From Pirellula sp. (GTDB lineage Bacteria; Planctomycetota; Planctomycetia; Pirellulales; Pirellulaceae), in NCBI GenBank assembly GCA_021299695.1, contig JAJTEK010000022.1:38352-102351 (forward strand): 64,000 nucleotides of DNA. Reading direction: 5' to 3'. The position numbers and the translations under genes are program-made. Shown here piece by piece: positions 44,337 through 52,333 of this stretch (position 1 is its first letter; every line of letters starts with the position of its first letter). The notes beneath the pieces were generated by a model. The model saw only the letters and a list, made by a program, of their open reading frames with translations, was not told the DNA's origin and made no database searches.

Positions 44337-46463
44337 TCAACGTTTTTCGATAAAGACCATCATGGAACGGTTCAGAATTCGTGTGATGCTCTGAGCGTGG
44401 CGGGTTGGAATTGGGTTGGCCGGATTTGGATTGCACTCGACCAGTGAGGGAAAGATATCGTTGGGGGGTTGTTTTGCTGTATCGAGGAACAACTGCCAAT
44501 TCAGCAGTCGGGATTCCTTGGGGAAAACAAAAGGGATCGATTTATCCGAGGGGTTCAAGAGGATGAGAATATCTCCGAGTTGGTTGGCTTGCTCAGGTTG
44601 TTTATCGATGGGGCAAGTCAGCCAGCAGACCAGAGCGGTGTTTTGTTTGCCCCAGTCCATGCACGAGCCGCGAGGGTCGTACCAGGCGATATCTGCGAGT
44701 TCCCGGTTGTCGTAGGGTTTACCGGTGAGGAATTCGGTGCGGCGCAGGGTTGGGTGGAGATGACGCAGCGCGATGAGCGACTTGGTGAATCGCAACAGGT
44801 CTTTATCAAATTTGTCGGCTTCCCAATTAAGCCAGGAGACAGGATTGTCTTGGCAATAAGCGTTGTTGTTTCCAAGTTGGGTACGGCGAATTTCATCACC
44901 CATCAGGAGCATGGGAACGCCTTGGCTCAGCAGGAGAGTCGCCAGGAGGTTTCTGAGTTGTCTGGTCCGTTTTCGCTCGATTGGCTTGCTGGCCGAAGGG
45001 CCTTCGACTCCGTGGTTGAGGCTGTAGTTGTTATTCTCCCCATCACGATTATCTTCGCCGTTGGATTCATTGTGTTTAGATTGATAGCTGACGAGGTCGT
45101 TGAGTGTGAATCCATCGTGACTGGTGATAAAGTTGATACTGCACGAGGGGCTTCGTCCGGAGGGTTCATAGAGATCGGAAGATCCGCATAATCGGGTAGC
45201 AAGGACCCCGGTTCGCCCTTCATCACCGCGCCAAAATTTGCGAATATCGTCTCGAAATAGGCCGTTCCATTCGCTCCATCGTCGGCCACCGAAGGCTCCG
45301 ACTTGGTAAGCACCTGCGGCATCCCAAGCTTCGGCGATTAGTTTGGTATCCGCGAGCATTGGGTCCTCGGAGATCAGTTCGACAAGCGGGGAATGGGGCA
45401 GCAGGTGTCCGGTGCGATCGCGACAAAGGATGCTAGCCAGATCGAATCGAAAGCCATCGATGTGGTAGTTATGCACCCAGTGTCTTAGGCAGTGCAGGAT
45501 CCACTCCCGGCAGATGGGGTGGTTGCAGTTGATGGTATTGCCGCACCCGCTGTAGTTGCTGTAGTGGGCTCCGTTGGAATTGAGGATGTAGTAGACGGGG
45601 TTTTCGAGTCCTTTCATCGAGAGTACGGGACCTCGTTCACCTCCTTCGCAGGAGTGGTTGAAGACCACATCGAGGATGACTTCGATGCCTGCTTTATGGA
45701 ACTCTCGCACCAGAGTTTTGAACTCATGGACTTGGGCACCGGGTTGATTCGCGTGCGCGTAGCCTCGATGAGGGGCAAAGAGTGCAAGCGGATCGTAGCC
45801 CCAGTAGTTTTGGTGCTTGTGGGGTTGCCCGTGGAAGTCCAGGATTGGGAATTCATGGATCGGTAGGAGTTCGACGGCTGTCACACCGAGGTCTTTGATA
45901 TAAGGAATTTTCTCGATAGCTCCGAGGTAGGTTCCCGGCTTGGACACCCCGCTCGATGGATGTTTGGTCAGGCCTGCAACATGCATTTCGTAGATAATAG
46001 AGTCCTGGATCGGGATTTTCGGTGGTCGATCGGCTTGCCAGTCGAAAGCGTGGTCGATCGCTACGCATTTTGGAGGACGGATGACTCCATCGGTGGATGT
46101 TTGGAAGTCTCCAGCTAGGGCTTGGCAATAGGGGTCGATCAAGCGAGCATTGCCATCGAACCAAAGCCCGTGTTCAGGTCGAAAGGGCCCATCGGCTTGG
46201 AAATGGTACAACTGTCCAGAACCGAGGCTGGGTAGGAATCGGTTCCAGACGTGGCCGATTTTGTCGTGGTGAGGATCGAGTTCGATCGACTCGGTCGGTT
46301 CACGGTCATCGACGCACGAGTAGAGTAGGATCCGCATTGCCGTGGCCGACTGGCTGAAGACCGAGAATTGGATACCGTCTGGATCGATCAGGGCACCGAA
46401 GGGAGGCTGGTAGCAGTATGCATCTTTCGATCTTCCTGTCCGCTTGAGCATGCAGGTTTCCAT
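44337..46463 (-). CDS. glgX: Glycogen debranching enzyme GlgX (isoamylase-type GH13)
   Basis: 708 residues. An N-terminal CBM48/E-set region (about 20-140), then the (beta/alpha)8 barrel: DVVFNHSCEGG (region I), DGFRFDLAS with nucleophile Asp341, LIAEAWD with acid/base Glu378 and FITSHDGFTLNDL with stabiliser Asp450, and a C-terminal beta domain. It hydrolyses alpha-1,6 branches of glycogen; cytosolic. Its stop lies 5 bases from that of the convergent EboE-like gene. An ATG four codons on (46451) is an equally possible start. Confidence 0.95.
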   Translation of the reverse strand: METCMLKRTGRSKDAYCYQPPFGALIDPDGIQFSVFSQSATAMRILLYSCVDDREPTESIELDPHHDKIGHVWNRFLPSLGSGQLYHFQADGPFRPEHGLWFDGNARLIDPYCQALAGDFQTSTDGVIRPPKCVAIDHAFDWQADRPPKIPIQDSIIYEMHVAGLTKHPSSGVSKPGTYLGAIEKIPYIKDLGVTAVELLPIHEFPILDFHGQPHKHQNYWGYDPLALFAPHRGYAHANQPGAQVHEFKTLVREFHKAGIEVILDVVFNHSCEGGERGPVLSMKGLENPVYYILNSNGAHYSNYSGCGNTINCNHPICREWILHCLRHWVHNYHIDGFRFDLASILCRDRTGHLLPHSPLVELISEDPMLADTKLIAEAWDAAGAYQVGAFGGRRWSEWNGLFRDDIRKFWRGDEGRTGVLATRLCGSSDLYEPSGRSPSCSINFITSHDGFTLNDLVSYQSKHNESNGEDNRDGENNNYSLNHGVEGPSASKPIERKRTRQLRNLLATLLLSQGVPMLLMGDEIRRTQLGNNNAYCQDNPVSWLNWEADKFDKDLLRFTKSLIALRHLHPTLRRTEFLTGKPYDNRELADIAWYDPRGSCMDWGKQNTALVCWLTCPIDKQPEQANQLGDILILLNPSDKSIPFVFPKESRLLNWQLFLDTAKQPPNDIFPSLVECNPNPANPIPTRHAQSITRILNRSMMVFIEKR

Positions 46464-46619
46464 TTCGGCTGAAGTTTCGAATCGGGGGGGGCGCCTGTGG
46501 AGTCATTTTAGCTTCGTAGAGCTTGCCAAGGTAATCTAGCTCAACGAAGATACACAGCAGACGCGGACAAAGCTCCGCTGGAAACCTGAGATTTTTTTCC
46601 TAAGGCGGAATCGAAATTC

Positions 46620-47942
46620 ATGAAGCGAAATCAACCCATGTTCTTTACGGTCCTACGCAGCGGAGTTATGGCTGCTGGCCTTGCGATGGCCTGCGGGACC
46701 CATTCGGACCGTAGCCATGCGCAGGAATCGGCTGGAGTTACGAGCAAGTCGACCTCGAGCCAGTCGGCAGTCGGACAAGCGATCGCTGCGATCAAGTCGA
46801 TGCCTGGGATTGCAGTTCAGGAGAAGGATGGAGAAGTCATCGGCGTTGATTTTCGTAAGTGCGGCGACGACTGGATCAAGACATTTCCTAGGGTGCTAGA
46901 GATTCCGTCGGTACAGACCGTATCGGTCAGTGGTCCTGCCGCGACGCATGAGTTGATTGTGAGTCTCAAATCCTTGCCGAATCTAAAGGCCTTGCGGATG
47001 GAGCAAGCATCGATCACCGACGAGACGATCGCTCAGATAGCCAAGTTTCCGAAGGTCGACGATTTGCTCTTGGACCGATGCGGAATCACCGACGCGAGCA
47101 TGCAGAGTTTGGGTCAATCCAAGACCATCAAGCGGATTCGCGCCCCGAGGACGAAGTTATCGGATGCGGGTTTGGCTTATTTGAAGGACACCGTGCAGTT
47201 GGAGTTGTTGGATTTATCCGACTGCAATCAGATCAGCGACGCGGGGCTTGCGCACCTACAGGGACTGAGCAAGCTACGCAATTTGAGTCTATGGGGGCCC
47301 CGCATCACCGACGAAGGGATGAAGTATTTGTCGGGTTTGACGAATATGGTGGCGATTTCGTTTCAGGATTGTGGGGTAACGGATCAGAGCTTTGCTGCGT
47401 TGTCCGGGATGACCAAGCTCAAGGAGTTTGATATTTTCAGGACCCGAGCTGGCAACGACGCGTTGGCCGCGCTGGCTGGGGCCACCGAGATGTCGAAGAT
47501 GAAGCTTCGCGACTGTGGGGTAACGACCAAAGGGATTGTCGAGCACATCGGCAAGTTCCCGAATCTGACCGCGTTGGACTTGAGCGAAACGACGACCAAG
47601 GATGCGGCACTGGTGGAGATTGGTAAGTTAATGAAGTTAGAAGACCTGAATTTGTGGCATACTCGGGTGAGCGATTCAGGTTTGAGTTCTTTGACGTCGA
47701 GCAAGATTAAGCGGTTGAACCTGGACGACACGAATATCGGGGATGGGGCGATTGAGTCTCTGTCAAAGATCGAGACTTTGGAGTTTCTCCACATCGGTAA
47801 GACGGCGGTGACCGATGAGAAGATAGGGGAGTTAGCCAAGCTGAAGAACCTCAAAGAATTGATTTTGACCAACACGACCTTAAGCAAAAAAGCCGTAGCG
47901 GATTTGCAGGAAAAATTACCTAAGACCAATATCAAGTACTGA
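46620..47942 (+). CDS. Leucine-rich repeat protein with signal peptide
   Basis: 440 residues. Signal peptide (VLRSGVMAAGLAMACGTHS), a linker, a short region, then about twelve ~24-residue repeats with the x-L-x-x-L-x-L/D-x-T/C-x-I/V-T/S-D-x-x-L/M pattern, for example LRMEQASITDETIAQIAKF, LLDLSDCNQISDAGLAHL and KLRDCGVTTKGIVEHIGKF. This is the RNI/GALA-type LRR, which makes a curved binding surface. Such proteins are common in planctomycetes and their targets are unknown. A structured, possibly untranslated RNA and a terminator follow the stop codon. Confidence 0.9.
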   Translation: MKRNQPMFFTVLRSGVMAAGLAMACGTHSDRSHAQESAGVTSKSTSSQSAVGQAIAAIKSMPGIAVQEKDGEVIGVDFRKCGDDWIKTFPRVLEIPSVQTVSVSGPAATHELIVSLKSLPNLKALRMEQASITDETIAQIAKFPKVDDLLLDRCGITDASMQSLGQSKTIKRIRAPRTKLSDAGLAYLKDTVQLELLDLSDCNQISDAGLAHLQGLSKLRNLSLWGPRITDEGMKYLSGLTNMVAISFQDCGVTDQSFAALSGMTKLKEFDIFRTRAGNDALAALAGATEMSKMKLRDCGVTTKGIVEHIGKFPNLTALDLSETTTKDAALVEIGKLMKLEDLNLWHTRVSDSGLSSLTSSKIKRLNLDDTNIGDGAIESLSKIETLEFLHIGKTAVTDEKIGELAKLKNLKELILTNTTLSKKAVADLQEKLPKTNIKY

Positions 47943-48009
47943 GAAATCGCCGTTGACACCGCCGTCGGTATTGCGGTAATGGTTTCTCGGAGTCCAAAAA
48001 TCACAAATC

Positions 48010-48140
48010 AAGCTCTATCGGCGGTCGGGGTTTTGCGGGAAAACTCGACCGGCCTTCCTCCTGGGTAGGAGCAGCATTGAGCCGCAGATTTGGCAGTTAC
48101 TGGGTCAATTGCCGGTCGGCGGTGCTTCACGATAGAGCTT
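48010..48140 (+). ncRNA. Candidate structured RNA: closing 11-bp stem with three internal hairpins
   Basis: AAGCTCTATCG (48010-48020) pairs perfectly with CGATAGAGCTT (48130-48140). Inside are three hairpins: GGTCG...CGACC with GTTTT/AAAAC (48023-48050, one bulge), CTCCT-GGGT-AGGAG (48058-48071) and GGCAGTT/AATTGCC (48092-48113, one G-T pair). An alternative pairing GACCGGC (48047-48053) with GCCGGTC (48111-48117) would compete with two of these. It lies 67 bases after the LRR gene stop and before the terminator at 48194. It may be a 3'UTR-derived RNA, an independent small RNA or a switch. It resembles none of the classes I recognise (SRP, 6S, RNase P, tmRNA). Confidence 0.45.
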
Positions 48141-48148
48141 AAGACTGA

Positions 48149-48181
48149 GCGTCGGGGGACTGATTGAAAGTCCCCCGACGC
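48149..48181. repeat. Perfect 13-bp hairpin with 7-base loop
   Basis: GCGTCGGGGGACT (48149-48161), loop GATTGAA, AGTCCCCCGACGC (48169-48181). It lacks a T-run, so it is a stable RNA structure or a REP-like element rather than a terminator. It follows the multibranched structure on the same possible transcript. Confidence 0.85.
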
Positions 48182-48193
48182 CAGGGACCAAGG

Positions 48194-48228
48194 AAAAAGG
48201 CCGGCGGTCGTTACCGTCGGCCTTTTTC
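48194..48228. terminator. Bidirectional Rho-independent terminator between LRR and Nramp-like genes
   Basis: A 14-bp stem starting with AAAAAGGCCG and ending with CGGCCTTTTT (one G-T pair, 6-base loop TCGTTA), T-rich on the plus strand and A-rich in front, so it can work for both convergent transcripts (LRR from the left, transporter from the right). Confidence 0.9.
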
Positions 48229-48266
48229 GTTGAACGATCCTAGAAATCCGAAGCCTTCAAATCCAC

Positions 48267-49994
48267 TTACTTGAAGAATTTGCTCAGTTCGAGGTAAAGA
48301 TTCGTCAAGCCGATTGCAAAGAGCAGTGCGACGCTAATCCAGAGCCCCAATTCGACAAAGCGCGAGCCGAGCAGATCGCGGCGTGTTTTGTAATAGCGAA
48401 AGTACAGGGCGGCAAATCCGAGCATTGGGAGCATCACGGCTTGCGCCGAACCGCTGATGAGAACAAGCCAAGCCGGGTTTGGCAACAGCCAGTACACAGC
48501 TAAGCAGAGCATGGGGAACAGAGCGCTAAGGAGTTTGACCATGTTGGCTTGGGACTCTCGATTGTCCGAGAGCATATTGACAACGTGAAGTCCATCGGTG
48601 AACGTACGAGCGTGGCTCGCATTGGCGACGTAGAAGGTCGAGTAGAGAACCATGAACGCGCCGAAGAGGTAGATGGGTGGTGCCCACGAACCAAGGACTG
48701 GTTCGTACATCGCCGAAAGGGTTTGGATCAGTTTTGATTCCTCGGGTTGGATTCCGGATCGGTGGAGGATTCCGGCCCCGAGGACAAAGAATCCGATGGT
48801 TGCCGTCGTGTAGATGAGCATCGATACCCAAATGTCGTAGTGCATGACGCGCAGCCACCCTCGGGCTCGTTCGAGCCAAGCAGGGCTACCGTCGTCGATT
48901 CCGGTGTGTTTTGCATAGCCTTTTTCGATGCACCAGTAAGGGTATTGGATCAGCTCGGCGGCCCCTACGCCGATGATTCCGACGGTTGCCATCGCCGTGG
49001 TCAGGGCTTTGAGGCGATCCCCTTCGGGCAGATGGAACGAAAGGCCTTGGAGCCATTCGCTCAGGCTGATGGACCAATCGGGTTTGGCCTGCAGTCCGAT
49101 GACCGTCGCTAGGGTCACGAGGGTGAAGATCGCGACCATTGCCGTCGAGGCTGATTGGACCAGGGAGTATCCCCCGTAGAAGAGCAAGGCAGCGGTAATG
49201 CATGCGACCGGGATAGCCCAGTAGCGATCGTCCATGGGTCTTGGCAGTCCTACAACACTCATCGAGGAGACGAGTTCGGAGGATGTTTCTTTGTTGTTGC
49301 TAGGGTTTGGATTCGATGGGTCGCGGGGCAACGGCGAGTCGGGACTTTTCGCGATCGCGTATTTCGCGAAGTAAGCTCCTTTGAGTTCCTCGAGTTGTTT
49401 TTCGAGGTTCCGCGTTTCGATTACGGTGGTATCCGTGTCTTGCGACTTGGCGGATCGGTTTTTGACGGATGCGAGTTTGATTTGGGTTTCCAGGTTTCCG
49501 ATGGTTTTGTAATCGGAGCCTTGGGTTGTCAGGGGTTGGACGATCGCTAGGACTTGGCCGACGCTGCCGACGATCCCACCGAGTTGTCCAATGCTGCAAA
49601 ACCACATGAAGAACCAGTACCATACAAGCCAGTTTCCACGGCCTGGTATTTTGGGGCCGGGGACGGTGTTCAGGGCAGAGAGGGTCGGGATTCCGGTCGA
49701 AACGGTAAATCGTCCGATTTCGATTTGCGCGAAGACTTTGACGACGCAGCCGAGGATGATCAGCCACAGCAGGTTCAAGCCGCCGCGGGCACCAGTCAGA
49801 GTCGTCGCGATCAGCTCGCCGCTTCCGACGATGCTAGCGGCGATGATCAGGCCTGGCCCGAGGTAGGAGAGGATACCAAGGTAGCTCGTTGGAGGTGCGA
49901 GGGTCGAGGGGGTCGCTTCGGATTGCATAGCGAGTTTTTTTTCATCGATCATCGCAGGTTTACTTCGACCACAAGAGGAGAGGACCATCGGCAT
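48267..49994 (-). CDS. Nramp-like transporter lacking the canonical metal-binding motifs
   Basis: 575 residues with about eleven hydrophobic helices in the Nramp/APC-fold order: LGPGLIIAASIVGSGELIAT as helix 1, GGLNLLWLIILGCVVKVF, and later GIIGVGAAELIQYPYW. The usual Asp-Pro-Gly-Asn of Nramp helix 1 is replaced by Gly57-Ser-Gly-Glu60, and the Met-Pro-His of helix 6 by Ala-Glu-Leu-type residues. Metal selectivity is therefore doubtful; another substrate is possible. A ~90-residue hydrophilic insertion (about 155-250, Glu/Lys/Asn/Pro rich) splits the membrane part. The frame reaches 49994; starts at 49952 or 49928 are equally possible, and the longer form overlaps the upstream region of ald. 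Confidence 0.78.
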   Translation of the reverse strand: MPMVLSSCGRSKPAMIDEKKLAMQSEATPSTLAPPTSYLGILSYLGPGLIIAASIVGSGELIATTLTGARGGLNLLWLIILGCVVKVFAQIEIGRFTVSTGIPTLSALNTVPGPKIPGRGNWLVWYWFFMWFCSIGQLGGIVGSVGQVLAIVQPLTTQGSDYKTIGNLETQIKLASVKNRSAKSQDTDTTVIETRNLEKQLEELKGAYFAKYAIAKSPDSPLPRDPSNPNPSNNKETSSELVSSMSVVGLPRPMDDRYWAIPVACITAALLFYGGYSLVQSASTAMVAIFTLVTLATVIGLQAKPDWSISLSEWLQGLSFHLPEGDRLKALTTAMATVGIIGVGAAELIQYPYWCIEKGYAKHTGIDDGSPAWLERARGWLRVMHYDIWVSMLIYTTATIGFFVLGAGILHRSGIQPEESKLIQTLSAMYEPVLGSWAPPIYLFGAFMVLYSTFYVANASHARTFTDGLHVVNMLSDNRESQANMVKLLSALFPMLCLAVYWLLPNPAWLVLISGSAQAVMLPMLGFAALYFRYYKTRRDLLGSRFVELGLWISVALLFAIGLTNLYLELSKFFK

Positions 49995-50094
49995 GCAGCA
50001 TTGTCGCGTATGGCGTCAAGACGGCCAAAACGATACACTAAAGGGCAAATTAGTAGCCATCTATCTTAACTCCATCCCCAGAGCACTCCCAGCC

Positions 50095-51192
50095 ATGATC
50101 GTCGGTGTCCCCAAAGAAATCAAAGAAGATGAATACCGAGTTGCGATGATTCCTGCGGGAGTCGAAGAGCTAGTCTCCCGTGGGCATCGCGTGTTGATCC
50201 AAACCGGATCAGGACTCGGTTCAGGACTAGCCGACGAAGCGTATCGTCAAGCTGGCGCGACCTTGGTGGAAACCGGACGCGAGGTCTTTGAACAGGCCGA
50301 CTTGATCGTGAAAGTCAAAGAGCCCCAGCAAGCCGAATACGGGATGATTCGACGCGGTCAGGCTCTGTTCACTTACTTTCATTTTGCTGCAGATCGCGTT
50401 TTAACCCAAGCGATGATCGACAGCGGTGCGACATGTTTGGCCTATGAGACACTGCGGGACGCTCAGGGCCGCCTGCCGCTTTTAACTCCGATGAGTGAGG
50501 TCGCAGGTCGCATGAGCATTCAGGCTGGGGCGAAGTATCTCGAGAAGCCGCAGATGGGACGTGGGATTTTGCTCGGAGGGGTACCCGGAGTGCCACCGGC
50601 GCATATCACTATTTTGGGAGGTGGGGTCGTCGGGGCCAATGCGGCGCGGATCGCGGCCGGTTTCCGAGCCGACGTGAATATCCTCGATGTGAACCTGGAT
50701 CGTATGCGTTATCTCGACGATGTGATGCCGCCGAATGTCAACGTGATTTACTCCGACCGCTACAATGTCCGCGAGCAGTTGAAACTCGCCGATTTGGTCA
50801 TCGGTTCGGTGTTGATCCCCGGTGCACGCGCACCTTATTTGGTTCGCAAAGAGGACCTTCAACTCATGAAGCCCGGAAGTGTGATTATCGACGTGGCGAT
50901 CGATCAAGGGGGGTGCATCGAGACCAGTAGGCCTACGACCCACCGCAATCCGACGTATATCGTCGATGAAGTGGTCCACTACTGTGTGACCAACATGCCT
51001 GGTGCGGTAGGCCGAACCAGCACATTTGCCTTGTGCAACGTCACTTTGCCTTGGGTCGTGCAATTGGCCCAGCAGGGAATTGAGGCCGCGATTGGGGTTT
51101 CCAAGCCCCTGCGAGAATCGCTCAATGTGCATTTGGGGAAAGTCACCAATGAGGCGGTGGCAAAGACGTTTGGGTATCCCTACGTCGCTTAA
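50095..51192 (+). CDS. ald: Alanine dehydrogenase
   Basis: 365 residues from ATG 50095 (MIVGVPKEIKEDEYRVAMIP), the usual family length; an upstream frame to 49993 adds unrelated residues. Lys75 and His96 (YFHFAAD) and Asp270 (IIDVAIDQGG) are the known substrate and catalytic residues, and GGGVVGANAARIAAGFRADV is the NAD-binding fold. It interconverts L-alanine and pyruvate plus ammonia using NAD; cytosolic. It is divergent from the Nramp-like gene. Confidence 0.96.
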   Translation: MIVGVPKEIKEDEYRVAMIPAGVEELVSRGHRVLIQTGSGLGSGLADEAYRQAGATLVETGREVFEQADLIVKVKEPQQAEYGMIRRGQALFTYFHFAADRVLTQAMIDSGATCLAYETLRDAQGRLPLLTPMSEVAGRMSIQAGAKYLEKPQMGRGILLGGVPGVPPAHITILGGGVVGANAARIAAGFRADVNILDVNLDRMRYLDDVMPPNVNVIYSDRYNVREQLKLADLVIGSVLIPGARAPYLVRKEDLQLMKPGSVIIDVAIDQGGCIETSRPTTHRNPTYIVDEVVHYCVTNMPGAVGRTSTFALCNVTLPWVVQLAQQGIEAAIGVSKPLRESLNVHLGKVTNEAVAKTFGYPYVA

Positions 51193-51324
51193 CGCCCGAG
51201 AATAACGCCAGGGAATGTCATAGGCTTTCGACGCTCGGGCAAACCGCGCGATGCTCGACTATTTATGGTCGTCTTTTTGGCGATTGCATCCGCTGAATTG
51301 CTCGAATTGAGGATTCCTAGATGC

Positions 51325-51330
51325 TATGAT
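51325..51330 (+). promoter_or_regulatory. Candidate extended -10 of the DUF58 operon
   Basis: TGCTATGAT at 51322-51330 is a good extended -10 (TATGAT at 51325-51330) and TCGAAT 17 bases upstream is a weak -35. It lies about 95 bases before the GTG of the DUF58 gene, in the 232-bp gap after ald. The gap also has a GCCCGAG/CTCGGGC inverted pair near its left end. Confidence 0.3.
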
Positions 51331-51424
51331 GGAGGCTCCTCCATTCCTACCTCCAAGATCGGTTGAATGCTTGGCCAGAGCGGGCTAGCCGAACTGCAGT
51401 TTTGTCGTCATCGCGAGAGTCTCA

Positions 51425-52333
51425 GTGACCGCTAACCCACTATTCCGTTGGCTAAGGCCGACCGATATCGAAAAAGTATCCGTCTTGCAGTTGCTGGCAA
51501 GAGACGCCGTCGAGGGGGCTACCGGTGGGATCCATCGATCGAGGCACGTCGGGGCGAGTGTCGATTTCAAAGAGCATCGACCTTATGTTCACGGCGATGA
51601 GATACGATCGATCGACTGGAAGTTATTTGGGAAGACCGATCGATTGTACATTCGTCAGTATGAAGATGAGACGAGTGTTCGTGCGATGTTGGTCGTCGAC
51701 CAGAGCGGATCGATGAATTACAGCGGTACGCGGTCTAGGGAATTGACCAAGCATGAGTACGCGATTCGACTTGCTTCCTGCTTGGCGTATCTTTTGGTTT
51801 CCCAGCAGGATTCCGTGGGTTTGGTGACTTTCGATACGGCGATTCGCAAGCATATCCCACCGCGATCGCGACCGAATCACCTGCGATTGGTATTAGAAAC
51901 GCTCGCCGGTGCCGAGTGCCGAGGCGAGACGGAACTTGGAACTGTGTTGCATCAGTTATTGGGTATCTGTCGCAAGCGTGGGATCGTGGTGGTTTTATCC
52001 GACTGTTTCGGAAATGTAACGGAGCTCTTTAAGAGTTTATCGATGCTTCGAGCCAACAATCAAGAAGTATTGCTTTTTCAGATCATCGATGACGACGAGG
52101 TCGATTTCCCCTTTCAAAATCGAACTCTGTTTCGATCACTTGAACTCCAAGAGCAGCAGTTGCTCGTCGATCCGGTATCGTTGCGGGAATCTTACTTGCG
52201 AAAATTCGCTACTCATCAGGAGTCAATCCAAAGCGGTTGTAAGCAAAACCGCATCGACTGGATTCCTGTTCGGACTTCCGAGGCCTTCAGTTCTGTTTTA
52301 GCGACTTACATTGCAAGACGGGGACAAGCATGA
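51425..52333 (+). CDS. DUF58 domain-containing protein (MoxR/Bat operon type)
   Basis: 302 residues, start GTG 51425. The DUF58 signature YVHGDEIRSIDWK (54-66) is followed by a VWA-like fold with an intact MIDAS start (Asp92, Ser94, Ser96 in VVDQSGSM). DUF58 proteins are usually encoded after a MoxR AAA+ gene and before BatA-type genes, in systems thought to chaperone or assemble membrane complexes. Here the stop overlaps the next gene's ATG, but no MoxR gene is upstream; ald is instead. Confidence 0.93.
   Translation: MTANPLFRWLRPTDIEKVSVLQLLARDAVEGATGGIHRSRHVGASVDFKEHRPYVHGDEIRSIDWKLFGKTDRLYIRQYEDETSVRAMLVVDQSGSMNYSGTRSRELTKHEYAIRLASCLAYLLVSQQDSVGLVTFDTAIRKHIPPRSRPNHLRLVLETLAGAECRGETELGTVLHQLLGICRKRGIVVVLSDCFGNVTELFKSLSMLRANNQEVLLFQIIDDDEVDFPFQNRTLFRSLELQEQQLLVDPVSLRESYLRKFATHQESIQSGCKQNRIDWIPVRTSEAFSSVLATYIARRGQA

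Noticed and set aside
49993..50094. Upstream start of ald at 49993
   Set aside because: The added 34 residues have no similarity to alanine dehydrogenases and would overlap the divergent gene.
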